A stretch of 64,000 bases of DNA from Flaviaestuariibacter flavus (GTDB lineage Bacteria > Bacteroidota > Bacteroidia > Chitinophagales > Chitinophagaceae). The translations under genes and the position numbers were made by a program. This document shows positions 34,714-43,792 of the stretch, one piece after another. Position 1 is the first letter of the stretch. Every line of letters starts with the position of its first letter. Under the pieces are notes generated by a model. It did no database searches. It saw only the letters and a program-made list of their open reading frames with translations, and was not told the origin of the DNA. Location: assembly GCF_004337505.1 (NCBI RefSeq), contig NZ_SJZI01000043.1, forward strand, positions 1 to 64,000, read 5' to 3'.

Positions 34714-36144
34714 ATGAAAAAAGTCAGAATCGAAACAAGCGTACGCCGCGGCCTTGCCGATGTGCATACCCCGGTAGGCATCTACCTGCGGCTGCGCGAC
34801 CGTTTCCGGGACACCATCCTGCTTGAAAGCGCCGACAACCATGCCGTGGAGAACAGCTGGTCCTTCATCGGCATCAACGCTATTGCCGGTATCGAGGTGG
34901 GCGCCGACCGCGCCGAGTTCAAGCTCCCCGGACAGGAAGCCGAGCGGGTACCCCTTTCCGAAAAGGCACGCCTGCCGGAGGTGCTGGGAGATTTCCTCCA
35001 GCGCTTCGAAACCACCGGCGCCGACCCGGGTGCCCGCTTTGCCCAGGGACTGTATGGTTATTTCAGCTTTGACGCTGTCCCCTTGTTCGAGAACATTCGC
35101 TTCAAAGAAGAGCCAGACGCGCCGAACGCCGTTCCCGTGGCGCGCTACCGGCTGTACCAATACGTGATTGCCATCAACCATCACCGCGACGAGCTGCTGC
35201 TCTGCGAGAACCGCATCGCGGGTATCGAAAGCGAACGCGCTGCGGTAGAGTCGCTGCTCTTCAGCAAGGATGTGCCGGTATTTCCTTTCCGGCGGCGGGG
35301 CGCCGAAACGAGCAATATGACCGATGAGGAGTATCGCGGGCTTGTGCGCGCCGGCATCCGCCACTGCCATCGCGGCGATGTGTTCCAGGTGGTGTTGAGC
35401 CGGCGCTACGCCCAGGCTTTTTCGGGCGATGAATTCAACGTGTACCGCGCGCTGCGCCACATCAACCCGTCGCCCTACCTGTTCTTTTTCGATTATGGCG
35501 ATTACCGGCTGATGGGCTCATCGCCCGAAGCGCAGTTGGTATTGCAGAATGGCCGTGCCGTCATGCACCCCATTGCCGGCACCTTCCGCCGCAGCGGTGC
35601 CGACGACGAGGACCGCCGCCGCGCCGAAGCCCTGCTCCGCGACCCGAAGGAGGGTGCCGAGCACGTGATGCTGGTGGACCTCGCCCGCAATGACCTGAGC
35701 ACTGTTTGCACCAATGTGGAAGTTAGCCGCTACCGCGAGGTGCAATATTATTCGCATGTTATTCACCTGGTGAGCGAAGTGCGCGGTGAGGTAGCAGCCG
35801 GTACCAATCCCTTCGAAGTGCTCTTCCGCACCTTTCCGGCCGGCACCCTCAGCGGCGCGCCCAAGTTCCGCGCCCTGCAGCTCATCGACGAACTGGAGCC
35901 GACACGCCGCAGCTACTATGGAGGAGCCATTGGCTTTGTCGGCTTTGATGGCTCCTGCAACCACGCCATTATGATCCGTACGTTCCTGTCGCGCAACAAC
36001 ACGCTCTTCTGCCAGGCCGGGGCGGGCGTAGTAGCGGCCTCCGATCCCGAAAGCGAACTGCAGGAGGTACACAACAAGCTCAACGCCCTGAAGAAAGCGC
36101 TCGGGCTCGCCGAAACAATCGTTCCGCACGTCACAACCGTATAA
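34714..36144 (+). CDS. trpE: Anthranilate synthase component I
   Basis: 476 residues from ATG 34714 (a TTG five codons earlier is less likely). Converts chorismate, with ammonia from TrpG, to anthranilate. The N-terminal domain has the feedback-site element TILLESAD, the hallmark of tryptophan inhibition. The C-terminal chorismate-binding domain shows HRGDVFQVVLSRR, MGSSPEAQL, HPIAGTFRR, DLARNDLSTVC, FPAGTLSGAPKFRALQLIDELE and YYGGAIGFVGFDG. First structural gene of trpEGDCFBA, 86 nt after the leader peptide and just behind the attenuator; 8 nt before trpG. Confidence 0.97.
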   Translation: MKKVRIETSVRRGLADVHTPVGIYLRLRDRFRDTILLESADNHAVENSWSFIGINAIAGIEVGADRAEFKLPGQEAERVPLSEKARLPEVLGDFLQRFETTGADPGARFAQGLYGYFSFDAVPLFENIRFKEEPDAPNAVPVARYRLYQYVIAINHHRDELLLCENRIAGIESERAAVESLLFSKDVPVFPFRRRGAETSNMTDEEYRGLVRAGIRHCHRGDVFQVVLSRRYAQAFSGDEFNVYRALRHINPSPYLFFFDYGDYRLMGSSPEAQLVLQNGRAVMHPIAGTFRRSGADDEDRRRAEALLRDPKEGAEHVMLVDLARNDLSTVCTNVEVSRYREVQYYSHVIHLVSEVRGEVAAGTNPFEVLFRTFPAGTLSGAPKFRALQLIDELEPTRRSYYGGAIGFVGFDGSCNHAIMIRTFLSRNNTLFCQAGAGVVAASDPESELQEVHNKLNALKKALGLAETIVPHVTTV

Positions 36145-36152
36145 ATACAGCC

Positions 36153-36737
36153 ATGAAGATCCTTGTATTCGACAACTACGATTCGTTTACCTATAACCTG
36201 GTGCACCTGGTGCGCAGCATCACCGGCGCGCCGCTGGAGGTGCACCGCAACGACGCCATCCCGCTGGAGCGCGTGCAGGAATTCGACAAGATCATTCTTT
36301 CCCCGGGCCCCGGTATTCCCGAAGAAGCGGGCCTCCTGTTGCCGCTGATCAGGGAATATGCTGCCACAAAGTCGATCCTGGGCGTATGCCTTGGCCACCA
36401 GGCCATCGGGCAGGCCTTCGGGGGCAAGCTGGTAAACCTGGCAAGTGTGTTTCATGGTGTGGCCACGCCGGCAAGGGTCGTGAGCCGTCAACCGTCGGCG
36501 GTGAGCCGCGACCTCTTCGTGGGTTTGGCTGATGAGATCGAAGTAGGTCGTTATCACAGCTGGGTTGTGGCTGATGAAGGTTTTCCGGATGAGCTGGAAG
36601 TAACCGCGCGCGACGACAATGGCTACATCATGGCGCTGCAGCACCGCAGCCTCGACGTGCAGGGGGTGCAGTTTCACCCGGAAAGCGTACTAACCCCGCA
36701 GGGGGCAACGATCATAAAAAACTGGCTGCACGCATAG
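36153..36737 (+). CDS. trpG: Anthranilate synthase component II (glutamine amidotransferase)
   Basis: 194 residues. Class I glutaminase: KILVFDNYDSFTYNLVHLV opening, oxyanion ILSPGPGIPEEAG, nucleophile Cys in LGVCLGHQAIGQAFGG and the His-Glu pair in VQFHPESVLTP. It supplies ammonia to TrpE. Free-standing, not fused to TrpD as in enterobacteria. In Bacteroidota such a protein may also serve as PabA. It sits 8 nt after trpE and 35 nt before trpD. Confidence 0.96.
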   Translation: MKILVFDNYDSFTYNLVHLVRSITGAPLEVHRNDAIPLERVQEFDKIILSPGPGIPEEAGLLLPLIREYAATKSILGVCLGHQAIGQAFGGKLVNLASVFHGVATPARVVSRQPSAVSRDLFVGLADEIEVGRYHSWVVADEGFPDELEVTARDDNGYIMALQHRSLDVQGVQFHPESVLTPQGATIIKNWLHA

Positions 36738-36772
36738 CCGGCCAAAAAAGCATTCTCAATTCACGATTCCCG

Positions 36773-37765
36773 ATGAAAAAGATCCTCCAATACCTTTTCG
36801 AACACAAGACCCTCCCGCGCGATGAGGCAAAGCAGATCATGCTTTCGCTGGCGAAGGGTGTCTACAACGACAGCGAGCTGGCCGCCTTTATCACGGTATA
36901 CCTGATGCGCACCATCACCATTGATGAGCTGCAGGGCTTCCGCGAAGGCTTGCTCGAACTGGCACTCCCGGTTCCGCTGGCAGCATATAAGCCCATCGAT
37001 ATCGTTGGTACCGGGGGCGACGGCAAGAATACGTTTAACATCTCCACCCTGGCCTGCTTTGTGGCGGCGGGGGCGGGGGCGAAGGTGGCCAAGCACGGCA
37101 ACTACGGGGCTTCTTCCATCAGCGGCGCCTCCAACGTGATGGAAACCCTGGGCTACCGCTTCCGCAACGATGCGGGCCAGCTGGAACGCGAGCTTGCCGA
37201 AACAGGCTTCACCTTTCTCCATGCGCCCCTTTTCCACCCGGCCCTGAAGGCGGTCGCCGGTATCCGGCGCAGCCTGGGCTTCCGCACCTTCTTCAACATG
37301 CTGGGACCGCTCGTCAACCCGGCGCGTCCGGCCTACCAGCTGGTAGGCGTATACAGCCTCGAGATGGCACGGCTGTACACGTACCTGCTGCAGCAGGAAG
37401 AGTTGCCCTTTACCATCATCCACAGCCTGGATGGGTACGATGAAGTGTCGCTCACCAACGACACCAAGGTGATTACCGCCGCAGGCGAGCAGGTACTTCC
37501 GGCCGTGGCGCTCGGAAAGCGGACGGTGCTGCCTGCCGATATATCGGGCGGCGGCACCGTAGAAGAGGCAGCCAGAATCTTCCTGCGCATCCTGAAAGGC
37601 GAGGGCACCTGGGCGCAGAACGCCGTCGTGCTTGCAAATGCGGCCCTCTCTTTGCATGGATCAGGTGTTTGTGCATCCTATACCGATGCGTACGATGCGG
37701 CCGTGGAGAGCCTTGAAAGCGGCCGTGCCCTGCAAACATTCAATAAACTGATCAGCCTGCAATGA
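36773..37765 (+). CDS. trpD: Anthranilate phosphoribosyltransferase
   Basis: 330 residues. Joins anthranilate to PRPP. Seen: helical N-domain (LFEHKTLPRDEAKQIML), the PRPP-binding block DIVGTGGDGKNTFNISTLACFVAAGAGAKVAKHGNYGASSISGASNVMETLG, the anthranilate side GFTFLHAPLFHPALKAVAGIRRSLGFRTFFNMLGPLVNPARP, and VYSLEMARLYTYLLQ. The stop overlaps the trpC start (ATGA at 37762-37765), indicating translational coupling. Confidence 0.97.
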   Translation: MKKILQYLFEHKTLPRDEAKQIMLSLAKGVYNDSELAAFITVYLMRTITIDELQGFREGLLELALPVPLAAYKPIDIVGTGGDGKNTFNISTLACFVAAGAGAKVAKHGNYGASSISGASNVMETLGYRFRNDAGQLERELAETGFTFLHAPLFHPALKAVAGIRRSLGFRTFFNMLGPLVNPARPAYQLVGVYSLEMARLYTYLLQQEELPFTIIHSLDGYDEVSLTNDTKVITAAGEQVLPAVALGKRTVLPADISGGGTVEEAARIFLRILKGEGTWAQNAVVLANAALSLHGSGVCASYTDAYDAAVESLESGRALQTFNKLISLQ

Positions 37766-38559
37766 GTATCCTCGAACAGATCATGCTTCGCAAACGCGAA
37801 GAGGTGGCCGGGCGAAAGTTCGAAGCCACGCCTACGGAGCTGCGCGAGCGCCCGCTTTTCGATGCGCCGCGCCGCTCGCTCTGCTATTCCATCGAGCTGC
37901 CCGGCAGCACCGGTATCATCGCCGAGTTCAAGCGCAGGTCGCCCTCCAAAGGCGCCTTCGTGCACGAGCTGGCCACGCCCGGCATCGCCGTAACGCATTA
38001 CGACGAGCATGGTGCGGCCGGCATCTCTGTACTCACTGATGGCCCCTTCTTCGGAGGCTCGCTACAGGATCTTGCCGATACGCATGCACTTGCAGAGGCG
38101 CCGCTGCTGCGCAAGGATTTTATATTCGATCCGTACCAGCTGCTCGAAGCAAGGGCATACGGAGCCGATGTGGTGCTGCTCATCGCGGCCGTGTTGTCGC
38201 CGGCGCAGGTGCAGGAGCTGGCGGCCGAAGCCAGGAGCCTTGGCCTCGAAGTGCTGCTGGAGCTGCACCACGAGCGCGAGCTCGGGCATGTGTGCGCGGA
38301 GGTGGACCTGGTTGGCGTCAACAACCGGAACCTGAAGGATTTCGAGGTGGACCTTGAACACTCGGTGCGCCTCGCGTCGGGTATTCCCGCAGGCAAGATC
38401 CGTGTAGCGGAAAGCGGAATCCGCTCTGCGGCCGATGTGCATTTTCTCCGCAGCCAGGGATTTGATGCCTTCCTCATCGGCGAGGCCTTCATGGCCGCAC
38501 CCGACCCCGGGGCCACCTTTGCCGCATTCATCAACGACCTCAAACAGGAAACCATATGA
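37762..38559 (+). CDS. trpC: Indole-3-glycerol phosphate synthase
   Basis: 265 residues. TIM-barrel enzyme closing the indole ring. Motifs: ILEQIMLRKREEVAGR, the catalytic IIAEFKRRSPSKG lysine region, ISVLTDGPFFGGSLQDL, PLLRKDFIFDPYQLLEARAYGADVVLLIAA, GVNNRNLKDFEVDLEHS, ESGIRSAADVHFLRSQGFDAFLIGEAFM. Separate from TrpF, unlike the fused E. coli protein. It overlaps trpD by 4 nt upstream and trpF by 4 nt downstream. Confidence 0.97.
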   Translation: MSILEQIMLRKREEVAGRKFEATPTELRERPLFDAPRRSLCYSIELPGSTGIIAEFKRRSPSKGAFVHELATPGIAVTHYDEHGAAGISVLTDGPFFGGSLQDLADTHALAEAPLLRKDFIFDPYQLLEARAYGADVVLLIAAVLSPAQVQELAAEARSLGLEVLLELHHERELGHVCAEVDLVGVNNRNLKDFEVDLEHSVRLASGIPAGKIRVAESGIRSAADVHFLRSQGFDAFLIGEAFMAAPDPGATFAAFINDLKQETI

Positions 38560-39209
38560 AACTGAAAGTATGCGGGCTTACCAGCGCTGCACAGATGGAG
38601 CAGGCCTACGAGCTTGGTGCAGACTATGTAGGCATGGTGCTCTATAAAGGCTCGAAGCGCTCCCTGCTGCCCGTGCTGGAGCGGGAGAAAGAAGCGATCC
38701 GGGCCCTCACCGTGGCCAAGGTCGGTGTGTTCGTCAATGAAGATTGCGACCGCATTCTCGACCTCGCCGATCAACTCGGGCTCACCTCGATCCAGCTGCA
38801 TGGCAATGAGTCTCCCGAATTCTGCGATACCGTGCGCCAGCGCGTAAACATCATCAAAGCGTTCCGGATCAGCTCCGGTACTGATATCGACGAGCTCGTA
38901 AAACCTTACCACGGGGTATGCGATTTTTTCCTCTTTGATACGCAGGGAGAAACCTACGGTGGCACCGGCCAGGCCTTTGATTGGGGGCTGCTGGAAAAGC
39001 CGCTGGTAGACAAGCTGTTTTTCCTGAGCGGGGGAATCGGGCCCGGCGACGTACAAAAGGTGCGCGACTTTTACCACCCGTTTCATTTTGGCATCGATAT
39101 CAACTCGCGCTTCGAAACCGCTCCCGGTGTCAAAGACATGGCGCTGGTGGCCAGCTTCCTGAGCGACATGCAGGCCACCGAGCCCGACCGCCTCGCCGAT
39201 CTTTCCTGA
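38556..39209 (+). CDS. trpF: Phosphoribosylanthranilate isomerase
   Basis: 217 residues. Amadori isomerase with TIM-barrel: [34 protein letters not shown] opening with the catalytic Cys in [34 protein letters not shown], the general-acid Asp in [22 protein letters not shown] and [14 protein letters not shown] with the phosphate-binding [23 protein letters not shown] overlap with trpC. The trpB start follows after 14 nt. Confidence 0.95.
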   Translation: MKLKVCGLTSAAQMEQAYELGADYVGMVLYKGSKRSLLPVLEREKEAIRALTVAKVGVFVNEDCDRILDLADQLGLTSIQLHGNESPEFCDTVRQRVNIIKAFRISSGTDIDELVKPYHGVCDFFLFDTQGETYGGTGQAFDWGLLEKPLVDKLFFLSGGIGPGDVQKVRDFYHPFHFGIDINSRFETAPGVKDMALVASFLSDMQATEPDRLADLS

Positions 39210-39223
39210 ACAAGCCATCCTAT

Positions 39224-40426
39224 ATGAACGAACCGAACATCGCATCCTGCAGCCCTGACAGCGAAGGCTACTACGGCCGTTTCGGCGGGGCTTATATACC
39301 CGAAATGCTTTTTCCCAACGTGGAAGAATTGCGGACGCGCTACGTAGAAATACTGGAAGACGAATCCTTCCGGCGCGATTACGAACTGCTGCTGCACGAC
39401 TACGTGGGCCGGCCGACGCCGCTTTATTTCGCAACGCGGCTCAGCCGGCGCTACGGCACCCGTATCTACCTCAAGCGTGAAGACCTGTGCCATACGGGCG
39501 CCCATAAGATCAACAACACGGTGGGGCAGATCCTGCTGGCGCAGCGCCTTGGAAAGAAACGGATCATTGCCGAAACCGGTGCCGGGCAGCACGGCGTGGC
39601 CACGGCCACCGTCTGTGCCCTGATGGGCCTTGAATGCATCGTGTATATGGGCGAAAAAGACATCGCGCGCCAGGCACCCAACGTAGCCCGGATGCGCATG
39701 CTGGGCGCCACGGTGGTGCCCGCCACCAGCGGCAGCAAAACCCTCAAAGACGCTACCAACGAAGCTATCCGCGACTGGATCAACCATCCCTCCGATACGC
39801 ATTATATCATCGGATCAGTGGTGGGCCCGCATCCGTACCCCGACCTGGTGGCGCGCTTCCAGAGCGTCATCAGCGCCGAGATGCGGAAGCAGCTGAAAGA
39901 AAAGGAGGGCACCGAGCTTCCTACGCATGTACTTGCCTGCGTAGGTGGTGGCTCCAATGCCGCCGGCGCCTTTTATCATTTTATCGGCGAGCCGGCGGTG
40001 CAGCTGGTAGCGGTGGAAGCCGCCGGTCACGGGGTGGAGTCAGGCCGGAGCGCAGCCACCACGCAGCTTGGTACTATGGGCATCCTGCACGGCAGCCGCA
40101 GCATCGTGATGCAGACCGCCGACGGGCAGGTGGTGGAACCGCACTCCATCTCCGCGGGCCTCGACTATCCCGGCATCGGGCCGCTCCATGCCTGCCTTTT
40201 TGAAAGCGGCCGTGCCCGCTTCCTGAGCGCCACCGACGACGAGGCACTTGATGCGGCATTTGAAGTGGCTCGCCTCGAAGGCATCATTCCCGCTCTTGAA
40301 ACCGGCCACGCCTTTGCCGCGCTTCCCCGCCTCGGCCTTACGGAATCGGACCGGGTGATCGTCTGCCTCAGCGGCCGCGGCGACAAAGACCTTGCAACGT
40401 ACATGCAAAGGATGTCCGATGTCTGA
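39224..40426 (+). CDS. trpB: Tryptophan synthase beta subunit
   Basis: 400 residues from ATG 39224; the longer open frame (38981) reads through trpF out of frame and is false. PLP enzyme condensing indole with serine. Motifs: [81 protein letters not shown] with the PLP lysine in [19 protein letters not shown] and [16 protein letters not shown]. The C-terminus ([16 protein letters not shown]) binds PLP phosphate/serine side. An 82-nt repeat-bearing gap separates it from trpA, unusual because these two are normally tightly coupled. Confidence 0.97.
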   Translation: MNEPNIASCSPDSEGYYGRFGGAYIPEMLFPNVEELRTRYVEILEDESFRRDYELLLHDYVGRPTPLYFATRLSRRYGTRIYLKREDLCHTGAHKINNTVGQILLAQRLGKKRIIAETGAGQHGVATATVCALMGLECIVYMGEKDIARQAPNVARMRMLGATVVPATSGSKTLKDATNEAIRDWINHPSDTHYIIGSVVGPHPYPDLVARFQSVISAEMRKQLKEKEGTELPTHVLACVGGGSNAAGAFYHFIGEPAVQLVAVEAAGHGVESGRSAATTQLGTMGILHGSRSIVMQTADGQVVEPHSISAGLDYPGIGPLHACLFESGRARFLSATDDEALDAAFEVARLEGIIPALETGHAFAALPRLGLTESDRVIVCLSGRGDKDLATYMQRMSDV

Positions 40427-40503
40427 TGTCGGATGTCTGATTTAGGTGGAAAGGTTCCCTTTTAACCATAGAACCCTAAAACCTCAGAACCCCTAGAACC
40501 TTA
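40412..40503. repeat. Two repeat families in the trpB-trpA gap
   Basis: GATGTCCGATGTCTGA-type units (40412-40443, beginning inside the end of trpB) are followed by AGAACCC-type units (40468-40503). Both families recur elsewhere in the window. Confidence 0.65.
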
Positions 40504-40508
40504 TTCTC

Positions 40509-41279
40509 ATGAGCCGCCTCACCGAATTGTTTGAACGAAAAAAGCGCCGCGTGCTGAACGTCTACTGCACGGCCGGCTACCCGGGCCCCGACGATACCCG
40601 CCGCGTGCTGCGTGCCCTGCAGGCGGGTGGTGCCGACATTATTGAGCTGGGCATGCCCTATAGCGACCCGTTGGCCGATGGTCCCGTGATCCAGGCCAGC
40701 AGCGCGCGCGCCCTTGCCGGTGGCATGACCATCGAAAAGCTGTTCGCGCAGCTCGAGGGCTTTCGCGAGGAGATCCACCTGCCACTGGTGCTGATGGGCT
40801 ACCTCAACCCGCTGCTCCAATACGGCTTCGAGCGCTTTTGCGCCAGGGCCGCGGCCCTCGGCGTCGACGGGCTCATCATCCCCGACCTCCCCCTCGCTGC
40901 TTACGAACGCGAGTACCGGTCCATCCTTGAGCAACATGGTCTTCATCTGGTGTTCCTGGTCACGCCCGAAACACCCGAGGCGCGTGTGCGCCAGCTGGAC
41001 GCCGCGAGCTCCGGTTTCCTTTATGCCGTTTCCTCCTCGTCGGTGACGGGCGCGGTGAAAGATTTCGATGCTGTGGAGAAATACCTGCTCCGCCTGCAGG
41101 AGCTGCGGCTTCGCAACCCGGTGCTGGTTGGCTTCGGCATCCGCGACAAAGCTTCCTTCGATGCCGCCTGCCGGCAGGCCAATGGCGCCATCATTGGCAG
41201 CGCTTATATCGAGGCTCTGGGTAAAGGAGCGGATGTCGAAAGCGCGACGGCTGCTTTCCTGCAGGAAGTGTTGGGTTAG
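40509..41279 (+). CDS. trpA: Tryptophan synthase alpha subunit
   Basis: 256 residues, the last gene of the operon. Cleaves indole-3-glycerol phosphate to indole for TrpB. Catalytic Glu in DIIELGMPYSDPLADGPVIQASSARAL, catalytic Asp in GVDGLIIPDLPL, flexible loop LVTPETPEARVRQLDAASSGFLYAVSSSSVTGA, and VLVGFGIRDKASFDAACRQANGAIIGSAYI. A minus-strand tRNA gene with its terminator follows in the opposite orientation. Confidence 0.97.
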   Translation: MSRLTELFERKKRRVLNVYCTAGYPGPDDTRRVLRALQAGGADIIELGMPYSDPLADGPVIQASSARALAGGMTIEKLFAQLEGFREEIHLPLVLMGYLNPLLQYGFERFCARAAALGVDGLIIPDLPLAAYEREYRSILEQHGLHLVFLVTPETPEARVRQLDAASSGFLYAVSSSSVTGAVKDFDAVEKYLLRLQELRLRNPVLVGFGIRDKASFDAACRQANGAIIGSAYIEALGKGADVESATAAFLQEVLG

Positions 41280-41340
41280 GAGCGACATCCATCCGGAGTA
41301 AAAATGTTCTGCCCGCGGGAAAATAGCGCCTGGCGGGCAT

Positions 41341-41363
41341 AAAAAAAGGAACCTTTCGGTTCC
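41341..41363 (-). terminator. Terminator of tRNA-Gly
   Basis: Minus-strand GGAACC-GAAA-GGTTCC (41348-41363) followed by seven T residues; directly behind the tRNA 3' end. Confidence 0.85.
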
Positions 41364-41364
41364 C

Positions 41365-41440
41365 TGGAGCGGGAGACGGGACTCGAACCCGCTACCTACA
41401 GCTTGGGAAGCTGTCGCTCTACCAGGTGAGCTACTCCCGC
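41365..41440 (-). tRNA. tRNA-Gly (anticodon CCC)
   Basis: 76 nt including an encoded CCA. Acceptor GCGGGAG/CTCCCGC, D arm GCTC...GAGC, anticodon stem ACAGC/GCTGT with loop TTCCCAA (anticodon CCC), T arm GCGGG-TTCGAGT-CCCGT with one G-U pair, discriminator T. Reads the Gly codon GGG. A terminator follows immediately; a damaged partial copy lies 19 nt upstream. Confidence 0.95.
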
Positions 41441-41459
41441 TTTTGTTTAATTAGAGTAT

Positions 41460-41510
41460 CTACAGCTTGGGATCCGCCAGCCGGCGGACTACCAGGTGAG
41501 CTACTCCCGC
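41460..41510 (-). pseudogene. Partial tRNA-Gly copy with palindrome in the anticodon arm
   Basis: 51 nt reproducing the 5' half of the adjacent tRNA-Gly: 41489-41510 is identical to tRNA positions 1-22 and 41460-41472 to the anticodon/variable part, but the ten bases between them in the tRNA (41409-41418) are replaced by a 16-base palindrome TCCGCCAGCCGGCGGA (41473-41488). The 3' half (T arm, acceptor 3' strand) is missing, so it cannot form a tRNA. Confidence 0.85.
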
Positions 41511-41513
41511 GGT

Positions 41514-41521
41514 TAACTTTG
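41514..41521 (+). promoter_or_regulatory. -7 promoter box of hisHAF
   Basis: TAACTTTG, exact TAnnTTTG, 11 nt before the hisH ATG. The -33 region falls inside the tRNA-like copy. Confidence 0.6.
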
Positions 41522-41532
41522 ACAAATAAACA

Positions 41533-42123
41533 ATGAAACTCGCAATTATCAAATATAACGCAGGGAATATCCGCTCGGTACTCAATGCGCTGGAGCGCCT
41601 CGGGGTGGCGGGCGCGGTTACCGATGATCCTGAAGCGATCCGTGCCGCCGACAAGGTGATCTTTCCCGGCGTGGGCGAGGCCAGCACCGCCATGGAAAGC
41701 CTCCGTGTCAACGGGCTCGACGACGTGCTGCGCGGACTGAAGCAACCGGTGCTCGGCATCTGCGTGGGCATGCAGCTGCTTTGCCGGCATTCGGAGGAAA
41801 ACGACACAGAGGCACTGGGCATCATCCCGGTGAATGTGCGCCGCTTCCAGCCGGGTGCAGCCCGGCTGAAGGTGCCGCAGGTGGGATGGAACACAGTAGA
41901 GGACCTGCGCACCCCGCTGTTCAAGGGTATCGCGGAAGGCAGCTACGTTTACAACGTGCACAGCTACTACGCGGAGGATAGTCCGTATACGATAGCCCGG
42001 TGCAACTATATCGTGGATTATGCCGCCGCGGTGAACAAAGACAATTTTTACGGCGTGCAGTTTCATACTGAAAAAAGCGCCTCCGCCGGCGACCGGATCA
42101 TTCAAAACTTTCTGGAATTATAA
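41533..42123 (+). CDS. hisH: Imidazole glycerol phosphate synthase, glutaminase subunit
   Basis: 196 residues. Provides ammonia to HisF for IGP and AICAR formation. Opening KLAIIKYNAGNIRSVLNALERLG, oxyanion VIFPGVGEA, nucleophile in GICVGMQLLCRHSEE, and the His-Glu pair in GVQFHTEKSASAGDRII. Slightly unusual is CVGMQL and HTEKS, which are the normal HisH variants of the class I glutaminase motifs. The stop shares one base with the hisA start (TAATG), so the two are translationally coupled. Confidence 0.96.
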   Translation: MKLAIIKYNAGNIRSVLNALERLGVAGAVTDDPEAIRAADKVIFPGVGEASTAMESLRVNGLDDVLRGLKQPVLGICVGMQLLCRHSEENDTEALGIIPVNVRRFQPGAARLKVPQVGWNTVEDLRTPLFKGIAEGSYVYNVHSYYAEDSPYTIARCNYIVDYAAAVNKDNFYGVQFHTEKSASAGDRIIQNFLEL

Positions 42124-42839
42124 TGGAGATCATACCTGCCATTGACATCATCGAAGGCAAATGCGTGCGGCTCACGCACGGCGATTATGCACAGAAGAAA
42201 ATTTACAACGAGCACCCGCTGGAGGTGGCCCGCCAGTTTGAGGACGCCGGGCTCCGGCGCCTCCACCTCGTAGACCTCGACGGCGCAAAAGCCGGGGCGG
42301 TGAAGAACTGGAAGGTGCTCGAAAGCATCGCCGGCAAAACCCGGCTGGTAGTGGATTTCGGCGGCGGCATCAAGTCAGAGGCCGATGTGAAGATCGTGTT
42401 CGAATGCGGGGCGAAGCTCGCCACCGTTGGTTCGGTTGCGGTGAAAGACGAAGCGGAGTTCCTGCTCTGGCTCGAACGCTATGGTCCGGAAGCTTTCCTG
42501 CTCGGCGCCGACGTGCGCGACGAAAAGATCACGGTAAGCGGCTGGCTTGAAAAGACCGATATCTGGGTGTATGATTTCATCCGGCAATACGTTGACCGCG
42601 GCCTGCGCCAGGTCTTTTGTACCGATGTATCGAAAGATGGCGCTCTCAAGGGCCCCGCCATCGAATTGTACACGAATATCGTTTCGAAGTTCCCGGAGCT
42701 GCACTTCATTGCTTCCGGCGGTGTTGCCTCCATCGACGACCTGCACCGCCTCGCGGAAGCCGGCTGCAAAGGCGTCATCATCGGAAAGGCGATCTATGAA
42801 GGCCGCATTGCGTTGAAAGACCTGAAAGCTTTCGGGTAA
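42123..42839 (+). CDS. hisA: ProFAR isomerase
   Basis: 238 residues. 1-(5-phosphoribosyl)-5-[(5-phosphoribosylamino)methylideneamino]imidazole-4-carboxamide isomerase. TIM barrel with the catalytic Asp in IIPAIDIIEGKCVRLTHGDY, phosphate loops DFGGGIKSEADV and ASGGVASIDDL, and the second Asp in CTDVSKDGALKGP. One-base overlap with hisH. A 115-nt gap carrying a REP-like palindrome and ACCAGCA-type iterations separates it from hisF. Confidence 0.96.
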   Translation: MEIIPAIDIIEGKCVRLTHGDYAQKKIYNEHPLEVARQFEDAGLRRLHLVDLDGAKAGAVKNWKVLESIAGKTRLVVDFGGGIKSEADVKIVFECGAKLATVGSVAVKDEAEFLLWLERYGPEAFLLGADVRDEKITVSGWLEKTDIWVYDFIRQYVDRGLRQVFCTDVSKDGALKGPAIELYTNIVSKFPELHFIASGGVASIDDLHRLAEAGCKGVIIGKAIYEGRIALKDLKAFG

Positions 42840-42878
42840 ACCCCTTCGGCGCCGCTCTGGAAGACAAGGCGTGCGCGC

Positions 42879-42903
42879 TTGTCAGGCTGAGCCAGTCGAA
42901 GCC
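42879..42903. repeat. REP-like palindrome (GTCAGGCTGAGCC...GTCGAAG type)
   Basis: One copy of the widespread bacterial repeat reading GTCAGGCTGAGCCAGTCGAA, in the hisA-hisF gap. GGCTGAGCC is its palindromic core. Confidence 0.6.
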
Positions 42904-42904
42904 C

Positions 42905-42950
42905 ATTACCCCCACCAGCACACCAGCAAATTAACACACTAGCACATTCG
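42905..42950. repeat. Iterated ATTACCCCC/CACCAGCA/CACTAGCA repeat
   Basis: Degenerate units of 8-9 bases directly before hisF. A related CATTACC-type array occurs just after hisF. Confidence 0.55.
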
Positions 42951-42954
42951 CATC

Positions 42955-43713
42955 ATGTTAGCCAAACGCATCATCCCCTGCCTCGACATCAAAGACGGCC
43001 GCACGGTAAAGGGCACCAACTTCGTAAACCTGCGCGATGCCGGCGATCCGGTAGACCTGGCGGCGGAGTATACCCGCCAGGGTGCCGACGAACTTGTGTT
43101 TCTCGATATCACCGCCACCGTGGAGCGGCGCAAGACGTTGATCGACCTGGTGACACAGGTGGCTCGTGCTATCAATATCCCCTTTACGGTAGGCGGGGGG
43201 ATCCGGAGCACCGAAGATGTGCAGGCCCTGCTGGGCGCGGGCGCGGACAAGGTTTCGATAAACACGGCTGCGTTCAGTAACCCGGCACTCATTGACGGCA
43301 TTGCCAGCATGGCGGGAAGCCAGTGCGTGGTGCTGGCGATCGATGCCCGCTGTGAAGATGACGGCGAATGGTACGTGTACCTCAACGGCGGACGGACGCC
43401 CACCGGGCGGCTTTGCGCCGATTGGGCCCGCGAAGCTGCAGACCGCGGCGCCGGTGAGATCCTGCTTACGTCGATGAACCACGACGGCACCAAGGCTGGC
43501 TTCGCGCTCGACATTACGCGCCGGCTTTCCGACGAATTGCCCATCCCCGTGATTGCCTCGGGCGGCGGTGGCACCATGCAACACTTCCGCGATGTATTCA
43601 TCGACGGGCATGCCGATGCCGCGCTGGCGGCGAGCGTGTTTCATTTCGGCGAGATCCTTATTCCTGAACTAAAGCAATACCTGAAAAAGGAAGGCATCGA
43701 AATCAGGATGTGA
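42955..43713 (+). CDS. hisF: Imidazole glycerol phosphate synthase, cyclase subunit
   Basis: 252 residues. TIM-barrel cyclase that receives ammonia from HisH. Opening [35 protein letters not shown] with the catalytic Asp in [66 protein letters not shown] with the second Asp, and [17 protein letters not shown]. Last recognisable his gene here; the remaining his genes except hisIE are outside the window. Confidence 0.97.
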   Translation: MLAKRIIPCLDIKDGRTVKGTNFVNLRDAGDPVDLAAEYTRQGADELVFLDITATVERRKTLIDLVTQVARAINIPFTVGGGIRSTEDVQALLGAGADKVSINTAAFSNPALIDGIASMAGSQCVVLAIDARCEDDGEWYVYLNGGRTPTGRLCADWAREAADRGAGEILLTSMNHDGTKAGFALDITRRLSDELPIPVIASGGGGTMQHFRDVFIDGHADAALAASVFHFGEILIPELKQYLKKEGIEIRM

Positions 43714-43737
43714 TTAACCAGCCTTCTGATCTCGCAC

Positions 43738-43779
43738 TATTACACCATTACCTATTACCCCATTACCCCATTCTCCCAT
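43738..43779. repeat. Iterated CCATTAC repeat
   Basis: About five degenerate units (ACCATTACCTATTACCCCAT type) between hisF and the next gene, running up to its promoter box. Confidence 0.65.
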
Positions 43780-43792
43780 TACTTTCGCGTTT

